Of a stretch of 64,000 nucleotides of DNA, positions 12,096 through 24,355 are shown piece by piece. The notes beneath the pieces were generated by a model that worked only from the letters and a program-made list of their open reading frames with translations, was not told where the DNA came from and ran no database searches. Source of the DNA: Austropuccinia psidii (taxonomy: Eukaryota > Basidiomycota > Pucciniomycetes > Pucciniales > Sphaerophragmiaceae); contig JALGQZ010000013.1 of assembly GCA_023105745.1 (NCBI GenBank), positions 6,188,105 to 6,252,104 on the forward strand, read 5' to 3'. Each line of letters opens with the position of its first letter. Positions within the stretch are counted from its first letter, which is position 1. Made by a program: the position numbers and the translations under genes.

Positions 12096-13860
12096 TATCT
12101 ATAAACTTAATTGATTCATAAACAGACTAGTAAGATAAATTCAAAACAAAAGATAAGTATAGCCTTATTTTTGATGAACAAAGCTATAAATTTTATGCAA
12201 TTTTTGGATTCTGCACCAAAAATAACCTAGGGTATACCCATAGCATTTTGTACCCAAAAATGGCTATTTATAGTGTTATTGAAAGGTTTAAGATTCTCAC
12301 ATTACAATTACACAATTCAAAAGTTTTACCAAAATTTTTAAATTATTAGATTTAAGCTTAATTTCAAGATTTCATAAGGTTTATGCAAACTTACAAAAAT
12401 GCAATTAAATTTGATATGTTGTGTATATTTACTGAATTGGCTAAGGATTTTCCATACAGAATTTAAATCCTGAAAGAGCTCAATTTCAACTGGTTTAAAG
12501 CTATTGTATGGGTTGAAATAAATGAAAGTTAAAAATTCATACAAAAAGGAAAAAGAGCCAGTGTACCCAACATTTGGGATCTGAAAGAGCCCAAGTAGGG
12601 TTTTCCTCCTGTATTGAAGGATTTTCAACCTTATTTAAACCTTCATATTAGAATTCAGCTGAACATTAAAGCTCAAACTGGTTTTTCCCTCTTTTGGACA
12701 GGAATTACAAGCTTCCAAAGGATAAATCTTTATATGAAAGCTGGTAATCAAGGTTTTAAGAACATCCAAAGCTTATTTAAGTTAAAATAAGCTTAAAATT
12801 AAAGGTGAAACTATTTAAACCTTTTCAAAAGTTAATCTTTAGTGTTTATTTCTCTATTTATGAGTAAAAATAGCAATAAGCTCAAAAATTTATAGAAATT
12901 CAAGTTCTCAATGGATTTACTTGGAAGTTTCATACAGATTACAATTTTGTTTATAAATTTAATTTTAAGTATATCTTATAAGTAAAATTATTTCATATTT
13001 AGGCTTGAAAATACCTCTTTTAATCATTACTAAATAGAATTAAGATCCCTTTTAAAAATAATTAAAGATATTATTTAAAATATTTTTACTCAAAATCCCA
13101 TTTCAAGTTTCTCATTTGATCAAATTTGAAATAAATAAATTAATCTTATATTAAATCTTTAAATAATGATCTTAAATGAAGATTAAAGCTAAATGGAGTG
13201 AAGAATAACACTGGTAGCTCTAAATCAATATGAAAAATAAGCTAACTTACATCAAGAACCTGATTTTCAAGTGTTTTTTTGAATTTTTGATCTGAGAACA
13301 CCCTCTATATACATTATTTATCATGAGATCTGTTATGAACGGATAAAAGAAGCCTTTTCATCATTTTTTTGTCTATCATCATTATTCAATGAAACAAATT
13401 AATATATTTAGCCAGGTAAAGTTTTATTAAAATATAAAATCTTATTATCAAATTAATTCTTAATTTATGTTATTCTTTATAAATTCTAAATATATAATTC
13501 AGATGATCTTTCTGTAATCACCAAATAATTTATTTTTTCTTATCAAATTGTTTTTTTAAGTATCTTTTAAATCCACAAATATCTGTAAATAATCCTGAAA
13601 TCTTAATTTTATCATAAAATTCTTATTTTTTGGTATGTATTAATCTTAGAATCATTGTTCAATACTATAACTGTTTTATCTGACTTATGGTATTGAATAA
13701 ATATTATAAGTAAGGCTTTCTCTAAATTTCTATAGCTTTTTTGTCTATTATTAGTTTTTTTTATATGGAGTTTCTCTTAAAAAATTATCTCTGCAAAGTA
13801 TGTGTAATATATTCTTATTATCTTCCAAGTGTAATTTCCTAATTAAGCTATTTACACTTC

Positions 13861-13907
13861 TTCACCATGGGCAAAATGGAAACACCTGAGAGCAGGTTTT
13901 GCATTTG
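13861..13907 (-). repeat. dispersed hairpin repeat, copy 1 (inverted)
   Basis: Read on the minus strand this is AAACCTGCTCTCAGGTGTTT followed by CCATTTTGCCCATGGTGA. It aligns with the copies at 27674-27718 and 31077-31122, and all share the core ACCTGCT.TCAGGTGT, CCA.TTT and CATGG. Confidence 0.55.
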
Positions 13908-14633
13908 GAAATTAGCTTGGACCCATCCTAGAATGAGCTAGGACCCTTCCTGTGAACTAGGTTAGATCCAGGATTTAATTGTTTGTTAGCATTCCAAGTT
14001 CTTCCAAGCCACTGGAATATTACAAAATTTCCAATATTTTCTTATTTTCTTCAACTGCATGGAGTAAGCAGATAATGAATATTACATAAAAATCATTTCC
14101 ATTTATATTTTAATATCCAAATTGATATATTGAAAGATAAAATTCTTTTCTCAATATTCACTTTACATTTAAAAAATTCCAGTTTTTTTAAAGGACAGAA
14201 GAGCTCAAACCCACTATTAACAATAAGAAAAGCCTTTATCTGTCTCTATTTATGACTTATTCTTACTTCTAAGAAATATTAATTCTTATTTCTCATTCAA
14301 AAACTGGCTCGAATAGATCAAAATAAGCTGTTCTAAATCAAATCCTCTTCTGAAGAAACTGGATTTTCATGAATTTTTTCTTCTGATATTTTTGAATTGT
14401 TTAAGGCTCAGAACAAAAAGAGGCTTTTACGTCTTTTTGAATAAAATTATTTCCCAAAAAATACAAAAAACCTATATAAATTGTTTTCTTCATTGATTGA
14501 AATTCCTAGTAATAAGTCTTATTTGTATATGTTTTATTTTATGTATTATTTGTATCATTGCTTAATTTTGTCTATTTTTACTATCATCACCAAAAATTTT
14601 CAATAAAATTACAGTAAAGAAAGAATAATGGAG

Positions 14634-14735
14634 GCTACTGTGAATTTGTCAACGATTTTTGACAATATTACATAAGCAGGAATTACATTTCCTGTACTGT
14701 AATAAGCTTGACACATGTAAAAAAAATTACAGTAG
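14634..14735. mobile_element. MITE-like 102-bp inverted-repeat element
   Basis: Bounded by GCTACTGTGAATTT and the inverse of GCTACTGTAATTTT (12 of 14 positions agree). The interior is palindromic (TTGTCAACGATTTTTGACAA). A further partial direct copy, GCTACTGGAATTT, lies at about 14753. It has no coding capacity. No convincing target duplication is seen, so the call is tentative. Confidence 0.35.
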
Positions 14736-17222
14736 CATGCTTTGTAAAGGCCTGCTACTGGAATTTCGCTTCAAAACAAAATATTGAAGCAACAAAAAAA
14801 CATATTTAGAAATATAAGATATGGCGTAAGGAAAACTCAAGGAAAACATAAAAAAGAGAGAATTCATCAAAAACTCAAAATAGCATATCAGCATAAAATA
14901 TGAATAACAAAACTTCAAAAAATGAAGTAAAAACATAAAAAACTGCTTTAAAGTATCGGAAATTCAGATTTTTCTACTTCTTTTCTTCAAAACCTATAAA
15001 AATAGCTTTATCTCAGTAATAATAATAAATTCAATTCACCTTTAGAAATGTTGATATACTTCACTTTTTTGAGGTAAATCTATCATTTTGCATGAATTAT
15101 TTGTTAAAAAATCACATTTTAAGATATTTTTCAACGTTTTTTTTCTCTTTGCTTTTTAAATAATAAAATTAAATAATATTTATGTTTCAAAAAAAAGAAA
15201 TACAACTAGTAGTATAAATTGAATTATATATAGTTTGAATACTATCAATGAGAAATTCAAATTTTTTCTTTTACTTTAATTAATGAGGACCAGTTCACTT
15301 AATCTCTGAGAGATCTCTGCCTATAAATCATATTATTATAAAAAACAAACATCAATAAGTTTTATTTTACTCCAATCCTGTTCAAATACTTTTAATATTA
15401 AGCTTAATTGTATTATTCCATTTTTGAAAGGCTCAACAGAAATGTATTTAATTTGAAAGAACATATATTTGAAAATTTGTATCACAATCTCATTTATAAA
15501 GGAATATAATTATTTATTTATTTTATTGATAATTCTATTTATTGTAAAAAAATATTCATGGGCTCAAAAATTTCTGAATTTACACTTTACACTTATTAAA
15601 ATCAAAATATAATATTAACAGTGTAAATTAAAGGACAAACTATTTATAATTACAATTAAGAAATTGAAACATTATTCAGACCATGTTTTGACTATGAGTG
15701 GACATGGCTCTGGGATGATATTTTCTCCACTGGAATCTTTCTTTCCAAAAGGGTATATCTTACTTATGTTATCCCTCTTTATTGAGTTATACTTTTATAA
15801 ATTCTTTAATCCTTTCATTGAGCAAAAATACCAAAAAAAAAACAAGAAACATTCCTGGATTATATTCTAAAAACACTTTACAGAGCTAATTATATTGTTT
15901 TCTTAACTAGATTTTACAAACAGCTGCTTATTGTCAATTTATTGTCATTTTGGGCTGTATAAGCATATAAAAGTAGCCTCAAATTCACAAAACTACCTAG
16001 ATCTTTATAGATATGCTTTGAGAAACAAATTTTTAAAAAGAACCAATTTCTACCAGTTGCTTTGACTTTATATGATAATTAATTCCCATTATGTCAAAAT
16101 AAACAATTTTAATGTATTATTGCTTCATAAATCTGAACTTTTGAATTATTTTCAATGTATTCTGGAAGTTTTTATTAGCCTAAATTACATGATTAGGAGT
16201 ATTATATAAAGGTGTCCTCCATAAAGTTAAGGAAATATTATTATAGAGAAACTGGAAAATGATTTTTTGAATTAGTTTTTATAATATTATTTTTTTATTG
16301 TGTATTATTGAGAAATTCAAACATACATGTTTAAATACTTGAATATATCAACCCAACAACGTCATATACAATTGAGTATTTCAGTGCATGGAGCGCTCTC
16401 CATACCTCATAATCACTACAAAATGCACTCAATATCAAGGAAATTGAAGTTGAATTGTAGTTAAGATATACAATTCATCCAACATGATCAAAACTAAATT
16501 TCGCAGAAAGCTGTATTAATTAATTATTTTAAATTAAAAAAATTTATCAGATCAATGTTTAGTTATATTGATACATTAAAATTGAATTTACTCAAATCTC
16601 ACACAAATACTTGCATTATTTGAGCTTTATTTCATTTCTTGATACAAGCACTACCCTAATTTACTTCAAATAACAACCCAAATTATCTTGGTTTTTCACA
16701 TATTAAGGTAATTCACTAGATAAAGATGGTTGGATAAAAACTTAGGATTTCCCCAGAAGAATATAAAATTTGGATCTCAGTTGGTACAAATAAATGAAAA
16801 ATTCAATCCTTGAAAAAATTAGAGAAGCCCATGTTTTTCATTTATATGAGGTTGAGAATTCTTTCATTAACAATTTTTTTATACAAATATTGGAAGATTT
16901 GTTAGCTTAAAACATGAAAATGTATTATAAAAAGGTGGCAAATTTTAGAACTAAAGCAAAATATTCCAATTGTAATATTTATATTTTCTATCTATAAGTG
17001 TAAATCCCTCCTCTCAGGAGTTTGATGTGCTTAAATAGGGTTTATGGTCTTTCAATATATAGTACATTCCTGTGGGCCCCTCCTTAAAATGACTTTGTCC
17101 CATAATGCTTGACAGCTTGTTTTATTTTTGATTAAGCTATTAATATAAATGGAGGAAAAATTAAGGGACAAAACTTTTCACAAAATGAATATTTGAATTG
17201 AGATTAAGCTTTTCAATGGTGG

Positions 17223-17970
17223 TGTAACAGCCACTAATCAGGGGTAAGGGTATTCATACTTACACCCACTCAAACACCTCAAACCAGAAAATCCACTGTG
17301 TGTATCAGCATTCAGTTTTAGCAATATTTTTTGCTGAAACATGCATACAGTCTGGTTAAGAAATACAGCCTGTCAATACTTGTACAGGCTGGAATTACCC
17401 AATACAGTTTGGATACATCATCCCCAAACTGTATGATCACTCAATACCACCAATCCTCTTGTACAGCTCCTGTACAGTAGTACAGGACCTGTATTGGCCA
17501 GACTCAATTAAATCATCAAATCTTCTCATGAAAATTCTCTGTCTGGATCAGGGCTGGTGATTCTCACATATACCAGCCCCTCTTCCTCACCCTGGGGATT
17601 TTTCCTGAGTTAATTAATTTAGTATAATTATTCTTATCCTTATTTTGGGTTTTATAGTTCTTTGATTTTAAGTTAGTCTTAGCCTTTTTTCTTTCTTTGC
17701 CTGTACAGTATGAGCTGGGTGCCCATATCCTTATTAACCCTTTTCTTTCCATTCTGACAGGTTTAAACAGTGGACTTGTACTTTTTTGTGGTTGGCTCTT
17801 TTATTCTTACTCTTATTCTTTGTTGCTTCTTTTCTTATATTCTTTTATTTAGTAAATCATCTCATAACATTCTTAAGTGTATTCTTTCTTACCATATCCT
17901 GAGCCCTCCATAAGTAAGTCCCAGTTTACTGAGTGCCAGTCCCTCTTCACTTAGAAGAGCCCCTGTGAAA
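17223..17970 (+). repeat. 5' LTR of Gypsy-A
   Basis: Starts TGTAACAGCCACTAATC and ends GAGCCCCTGTGAAA. The 3' LTR ends in TGTGACA, so the terminal CA is probably mutated here. It matches the 3' LTR closely along its length. It carries perfect stem-loops: CAGCCTGT/ACAGGCTG (17366-17391), TACAGTTTGG/CCAAACTGTA (17403-17433), and a GTACAGG-rich palindromic cluster near 17460-17500. Confidence 0.88.
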
Positions 17971-18631
17971 TTAAATTAATTGACTCATACTTGATTCTTT
18001 CTTTTCATTAATTTAACTTGATTTCCCTCATTCATTAAATTATGACCTCTCATGATTATGATTTTCTCTCATCAATCTTCATCTCACTCATCATATTCAT
18101 ATGAAAATTGATTCTTCTCATTTCTTAATAATTGCTAACCATCTCCTTTCACTTCATTTTTTATATCAAATCAAATTTCTCTTTTGTTTGTTTATTCAGG
18201 TCTGATCAAGAGTTATTGATTGGTTGATTGATTGGGATTCATTTGGGTTATTGATTCAGCAATTCAGGATTTTATTTGGATTGGACTGATTGACTTTTTA
18301 ATTCCTCAAGATAACTGATTTATCCTCAAGAATTGACTTTTGATTATTGATTTATTTTGATTCCTGAAGATATTTATTTGACTGATTGATTCCTCAAGAC
18401 TTTGAATTGACATTGAAGACATTGATTGATTGATTGATTGATTATTGAATTATTCAATATTATTGATATTTGATTTGAATTGATTGTTTGATTGTTTGAT
18501 TGAATTTAATTTCACCCAAAGACTGTTTATTGATTCCTCAAGATCATAAATATTTCATTGATTATTGATTTGGGCAAGCTTTTATTCCTTTTGTGAAGTA
18601 TCATCAAGTTTTCATTCTTAATTTTCCAACA
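17971..18631 (+). other. Gypsy-A leader with TTGATT-rich low-complexity sequence
   Basis: This is the untranslated leader between the LTR and gag. From about 18205 to 18560 it is built largely of TTGATT/ATTGATTGATT units and 'ATTCCTCAAGA' blocks. I cannot identify a clear tRNA primer-binding site next to the LTR. Confidence 0.6.
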
Positions 18632-19990
18632 ATGCCAGTTCAGCATAGCCCTCCAGCCAAGAATACTAGATCTCAAAGAAATCCAGCTGTTCTCACTCCT
18701 ACAGAAAGGGTTCCTCTTGACCGCACTCCATCAGTTCATCAACTGAGTGCAAATTTTGACAGAGGAGCACCAATGGAAGGAGAAGCACCCTCCAGAAGAG
18801 GGGGAATAAAATCAAGAAGATCAAGATCTTTCTCTGGCCTGTTGGGTGGTTATCCTGGCATGTCTGAAGGTGTAAGAGCAAGACTAGGAGAAGTTGAAGA
18901 TGAGGAGGGGGAGGAGTCTATGGAAGAGGAAGATTCTGGGGAAAGTGAAGTGGCAGATGCTTTGGAAAATGCTCCAGAGGTACCCCAGGGCTCTAATATA
19001 GCCCCTAATAATCAACCTCTTGTCTCTCAATCTGATCCAAGCCTCCTTAATATCATTGATAAAATGGCTACTATTATAGAACAACTCTCTCAAGCAGCAG
19101 CCCCCAGGGAAAATTCCAAAGCCCCTGCATTCAATACTCCATCAATGAAGGCACCTAATTCTTTTTATGGTACTCAAACTCATAAATTGAGAGGGTTTAT
19201 CCAAACCATTCAGTTGATTTTCCATAATGATCCAGCAAATTTCTTCTCTGACAGGAAGAAAGTTCTGTACTCAACTTCTTCTCTCACTTGTAGAGCTGGC
19301 AACTGGATTGAGCCTTACCTCTCCAATATTTCCAATGAAGATCCTTCCTACCTCCTCAATAATTGGTAGTTATTTGAAACTCAATTATTCACGCTGTTTG
19401 GTGATCCCAATGAAGTCAGGAAATCTGAACAAGAGTTGGACAATTTGAGGATGAAGTAAAGTGGTCATGTATCCTTGTACATTTCTGATTTCAGAAGCTT
19501 AATGTCAAGAATTGGATATTGGGGAGAAATAGCTTACATTCATGTTTATAAAAGAGGATTGGCATCAAGACTTCTGGACCAGTTGGCTTCCTACCCTGGT
19601 AAATTTGATACTCTTGAGGAACTCATGGACATTACCCTGGAGTTAGATACCAGATACCATGAGAGACAGAGGGAGAAGTTTAGTCATCAAGAAAAGAAGC
19701 CTCCTGTTACTGGATCCAATTCTTCAAGGCCTCCTCAAGACACATCTTCAAAAAGGCCTTACCATAAGAGGAACAAGAAGGGCAAGAAATTTCAAGCTTT
19801 GAAGGACAAGCCCCATTCTGCTCTGCTTAATAAGGACAATAAATCAATTGGTTCTGAAAAGGAGAGGAGCATCAAAGAAGGGTTATGTACTTATTGTGGT
19901 GGAGAGCTCCTAGTTGAAAAATGCTTCAAGAAACCTCATAACAATCCTGGGCCATCAAGAGGCTTCCCTACCAAGCAGGGAAAAGTCTGA
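18632..19990 (+). pseudogene. gag: Gypsy-A gag (capsid/nucleocapsid), two stop codons
   Basis: The start ATG at 18632 gives MPVQHSPPAKNTRSQ. A disordered N-terminal region with an acidic run (EDEEGEESMEEEDSGESE) is followed by the retrotransposon capsid fold (KLRGFIQTIQLIFHNDP, KVLYSTSSLTCRAGNWIEPY, LFTLFGDPNE). A basic tail follows, then a degenerate knuckle, CTYCGGELLVEKC. The knuckle keeps the cysteines, but the His expected of a CCHC finger is absent. In-frame stops: TAG at 19367-19369 and TAA at 19457-19459; the frame otherwise holds to the natural TGA at 19988-19990. An intact gag would assemble the particle that packages element RNA. Confidence 0.88.
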
Positions 19991-20004
19991 GTGGGAATCA
20001 TGAT

Positions 20005-23000
20005 GTGTTCAATGGTTCTCACTTATTTCCTTCAAGAGCACAATTGTGCACTCCAAGTGATAGTGTCATGAAATATTTAAATCTTCTGATTTTTTCTTCT
20101 TTCTCTGATATTTTTTATAGTATTCTCATTGATTCTGGTTCTAAAGACTCCTTTATTGCAAAGAATTTTGTTCTGACATACTCATTGACTATGTCAGAGC
20201 TCCCTGAAAAGATTCCTCTTTTCATTCTGGATTCAAATGAATCCCCTGCCTTGTTCATCACCCATTATACCAAGTAGGTAGTTGACTTGTCTTCCTTCCC
20301 AAGCTTTGAATGGGACTTTTGTATCATAGATTCACCCAAAGGAGAAGACCTGAGATTGGGCTATGATTTCCTCTACCACTTTAATCCTATTATTGATTGG
20401 AAAAATGTACTGATCACTTATGATTCTAGTCATAAGGATTCTAGTGGTATTAAACCTTCTTTTAGTGATGCCTTGGCCACTGCTGTTAACAGTGTTTTTC
20501 TGGTTGGTGACCTTAAGACACCTTCCCTTCCTTCTTCTGTCCATATCCCTTCCATCATGCCATCTCAGTCATTACTTAAATCAAGAGATGAGGTCTTCAA
20601 ACAGATAAAAGATGTTGGAGAAGATGTTGCTATATCTTCACTTCATCTCTTTCAAGGGGATATGGACCTTGCTCCCTTATCTTTTCAGGCCTCCCTGGAG
20701 GAGCAGTGGGATTAGGAGGAATAGCCAGAAGAAATTTAAACTGTGTTGAAAGTAGCCCCTCCTGCTTTTCACCAATATTTGGATGTATTTTCCAAGGTGA
20801 AAGCAGAGAAACTTCCTCCACACCGCACCTGTGATCATCATATTGAACTGGAGGGTCTTCTACCTCCAGTTGGTGTTATCTACTCATTATCAAATCAAGA
20901 GTAAGAAATACTGCAGGCCTACATTTCAGAGAATGGAGAGAAAGGCTTCATAAGGCCAAGCTCCTCTTCAACAGGAGCACCTGTCATTTTTGTTAAGAAA
21001 AAGGATGGAGGTCTTCGTTTGTGTGTTGAATACCACAAACTCAATGCTGTCACTAGGAAGAACAGGTATCCTGTCCCTCCTATGAACCAGCTGCTTACCT
21101 TATTCAACGGTTCCACTATCTTCTCCAAGATAGATCTGTGTTGTGCATATAATCTCCTGAGAATCAAAGAGGGGGATGAGCACTTAACTGCCTTCAGAGC
21201 CAAATATGGTAGTTATGAGTATTTGGTTATTCCATTTGGCCTCACCAATGCTCCAGCTTCTTTCCAGAATCTTGTAAATGATATATTTTCAGATTTCTTG
21301 GATATTTTTGTGGTAGTTTATCTAGATGATATTATGGTCTTTTCCAGCTCTGAGGAGGAACATTTCAAACATGTGGTTTCTTTCCTCCAAAGACTGAGGG
21401 ACAATAATTTGTTTGTGAAATACTTGGGCTATGTTGTTTCAAGTGATAGCCTCAAGATGGACTCTTCAAGGGTTCAGAAAATCCTCAATTGGCCTCAACC
21501 CAAGAACATCAAAGCTCTTCAATCCTTCCTTGGCTTTTCCAATTTCTATCGCTGTTTCATTAAAAATTCCTGCAAAAAATCACTGCTCTCACTTCCATTC
21601 ATAAAAAAGACTCTCCCTTTATCTCCAATGAGGAAGCTCTTAGTCAGTTTCAAATACGCAAAGAAGCATTAACCACTGCTCCTATCCTTTCCCATTTCAA
21701 TCCTTCTCTGCCAGCTATTTTAGAGACTGATTCTTCTGATTATGCCTTGGGTGCTTTACTGAGTCAGGTGAATGACTCAGGAAAGCATCCCATTGCATTT
21801 GACAGTTTCAAGCTTCTCCCATCTGATTGGAACTATGAAATTCATGACAAGGAACTCCTTGGCATAGTTTGGGCCCTCAGGGGCTGGAGAGCTTTTCTTC
21901 TCTCTCTTTCCAATCCTTTTTAGGTCTTGACAGACCACTCTTCTATTCAGTATTTCATGTCTTCCAAAGTTCTTACTCATTGTCAGGCCTGCTGGGCTGT
22001 ATTTCTTTCTGAGTTTTATTTCACTATCACTTACCACCCAGGCAGACTTTCCACCTTACCAGATGCCTTTTCACATTAGGACAACATGTACCCATAAAGG
22101 GGGGTGGACTTCATCAGCAAGAATCCTCAGAATTTTCATCAATTAATCAAGCAAGATGGAATTCAAGAGTCAAGATTCTTCTCAATAAAAGTGGAAATAT
22201 TCTCAGATTTAGTTAAAAAGATTCAAAAAGAAGTATGGAAAGACTAAGAATATAAAGAAATACTCAAGCAACTAGCAAGAGGTGAATCAGTTACAGATTA
22301 TGCTCTTGAACCTCAAGCCAAGTTATTATTAATCAAAGATAGAGTTGTAATCCCAAGAAATGAAGAAATACAACTCAATATTCTTCAAAAGCGTCATAAC
22401 TCACCATTTTCTAGCCATCCTGGCCAGGAGAAGACCCTCAAGCTCATCAAGAGGGATTTTCATTGGGCTGTAATTAATCAACCTATTAAGGACTATTTGT
22501 CCTCATGTCAGCAATTTTCAAGAAACAAGAACATTCATCATAAGGAGCTTGGATTACTCAAGCCTCTTCAAATTCCATCTGGTCTTTGGAATTCTTTATC
22601 AATGGACTTCATCACTCAATTGCCACTGTCCAACAACTTCAATTCAATTCTAGTAGCTGAGGATATATTCTCAAAAATGGCAATCTTCATTCCAACTTAT
22701 GGAACAATCACTTCCCTGGAATTAGCTCAAATCTTTATCAGCCATGTCTTTTCCAAACATGGGCTTCCAGTCAGTATTGTCAGTGATAGAGGATCTTCAT
22801 TTGTTTCATCATTCTGGACCAGTTTATCTCAGTAGCTCAAGATCTAAAGAGATCTTTCAACTTCTTTTCATCCCAAAACATATGTACAGACAGAGAGGGT
22901 AAATCAGATTCTAGAACAGTATCTTTGGAGGTATGTCAGTTACCATCAAGATGACTGGCACACCTGGCCCCCTGTGTCTGAATTTGCCTAAAATAATGCA

Positions 23001-23687
23001 GAACATTCATCAACAAGACAATCACCTTTTTTCACCATTTATGGAAGAAATCCCAGCTTTGACTCAATCCATATTTCTCAAGACTCACCTGCTGAAAATT
23101 TATCAACAAAACTTCAATCAGTACAGAAAGTTTTCAAAGAAGAATCAGAGTCAGCAATAAAGAGATTCAAGAAGTATGCAGATAGAAATAGGTAAATTCC
23201 ACCTGATTTCCAACCTGGGGAAAAATTATGGCTAGCTTCCAAGAACATCAAGACCATGAGACCCACCAAGAAACCTTCAGAAAGATTTCTGGGACCCTTT
23301 GAAGTCATTAAGAAGATTAGAAGTCATGCTTATCACCTCAAGTTGCCTTTGCAATGGAAGTCAGTTCACCCTGTATTCCATGTGTCATTACTAGAACCAG
23401 TCAAGAAGTCAAGCATCCCAAATTTTAATCAATTGCAACCACCACCAGGTCTAGTGGAGGAGAAAGAAGAATGGGAAGTGGCTCAGGTTCTGGACTCAAA
23501 ACTCAAAAGAGGTAGATTATGGTATCTTGTAGAGTGGAAAGGATTCAGTCAAGACCCAGAAAGAACAACTTGGAAACCAGCTCACCATACCTTGTCAAGG
23601 ATTTCCATTCATTGTATCCAGACAAGCCTGGCCCAAATACCTCAAGAGTTTGATTTTATGGTGCTTGGTGGGGAGAATAGGTTATGA
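20005..23687 (+). pseudogene. pol: Gypsy-A pol (protease, RT, RNase H, integrase, chromodomain), broken
   Basis: It lies in a different frame from gag. Protease: ILIDSGSKDSFIA (near 20135). Reverse transcriptase: [27 protein letters not shown] and the active site YLDD at 21319-21330. A frameshift near 21580-21660 moves the rest to the next frame. RNase H: AILETDSSDYALGALLSQ (near 21715). Integrase: an HHCC-like region near 22390-22515, where one Cys appears to be Phe, then Asp 22605, Asp 22785 and Glu 22893, giving the usual D,D(35)E spacing. Chromodomain: about 23465-23610 (YLVEWKGFSQDPERTTWKP). Stops occur at 20275, 20713 and several later positions, and about a dozen residues are missing after the RT palm. 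The chromodomain would steer insertion to heterochromatin. The copy is inactive. Confidence 0.88.
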
Positions 23688-24070
23688 AATTAAGTTCTTC
23701 TCCTGGAATGCACCTTTATGGGGGTATTCTTGTCAAATGTTGTTGTAAGAATCACCTTGGCCACTTTGTGAGCACTTGTCAATTCTTTTGACAGGTTCTG
23801 AAGGCCTTGCAACATCAATACCCTCAAATTTGGACCTCTCTTCAAGATATGGCCAAATTCCTTCTTCTTTTATTTTCTATTCTTTTCCAACTTATTCCAA
23901 TCACATTTATTCAAGACATTCATTACTTCAAATTCAATTATGGCAAAGCTATTTGCTTTATGGTGCTTGGTGGGGAATGGAAGTCATGAAAGTAAGCTCC
24001 ATCTCCTGGTATGCATCCCTGAGGTTTCTACTTCTTGTAAAACATCACCTTGGCCACTCTGTGAGCATCA
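23656..24070 (+). repeat. duplicated block after the Gypsy-A chromodomain
   Basis: The sequence from TTATGGTGCTTGGTGGGGA through the 'TCTCCTGG.ATGCA' block to ATCACCTTGGCCACT.TGTGAGCA occurs twice, at about 23656-23776 and 23957-24068, with roughly 300 bp between starts. The first copy overlaps the end of pol. Confidence 0.65.
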
Positions 24071-24355
24071 AATGCTTGGTTTTTATCTTTCAAAAAATTC
24101 TTGGCCAAAATCAAGCAGCTCACCACAAGAAGGAAAAACCTCAGGAATTTCTCTATTTCTTTTTCTCTACTCTCTTTTTCTCTCATTTTCTTTCTTTTCT
24201 TTACTTGCATATTTCTTTTATTTCTTTTTTGAAAAGCAGCAGCATCCCCTCCCAAATCATGTATTGGGAGGTTCCATTTATTTTTCATTTTTTATTTTAG
24301 TATCTTATAAGAATGGGGATAGAAGTCAAACCAAACACAAACAAGGACAAGGAAA

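Larger units (their letters stand above)
12100..17222. other. AT-rich stretch, no gene recognised
   Basis: Only short, low-complexity open frames occur. The stretch contains the hairpin repeat at 13861-13907, a small inverted-repeat element at 14634-14735, and an ATGGAG/CTCCAT hairpin near 16388-16403. A less AT-rich patch at about 16990-17120 has no recognisable content. Confidence 0.5.

Noticed and set aside
12338..12628. A 96-codon minus-strand frame in AT-rich DNA
   Set aside because: Low-complexity hydrophobic translation, no family signature, no splice or start context.
19367..23690. RIP (repeat-induced point mutation) as the cause of the stop codons in Gypsy-A
   Set aside because: Some stops could come from C-to-T changes (CAG to TAG), but others need G-to-T (GAA to TAA), so the pattern is not clearly RIP. 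A dinucleotide index was not computed.
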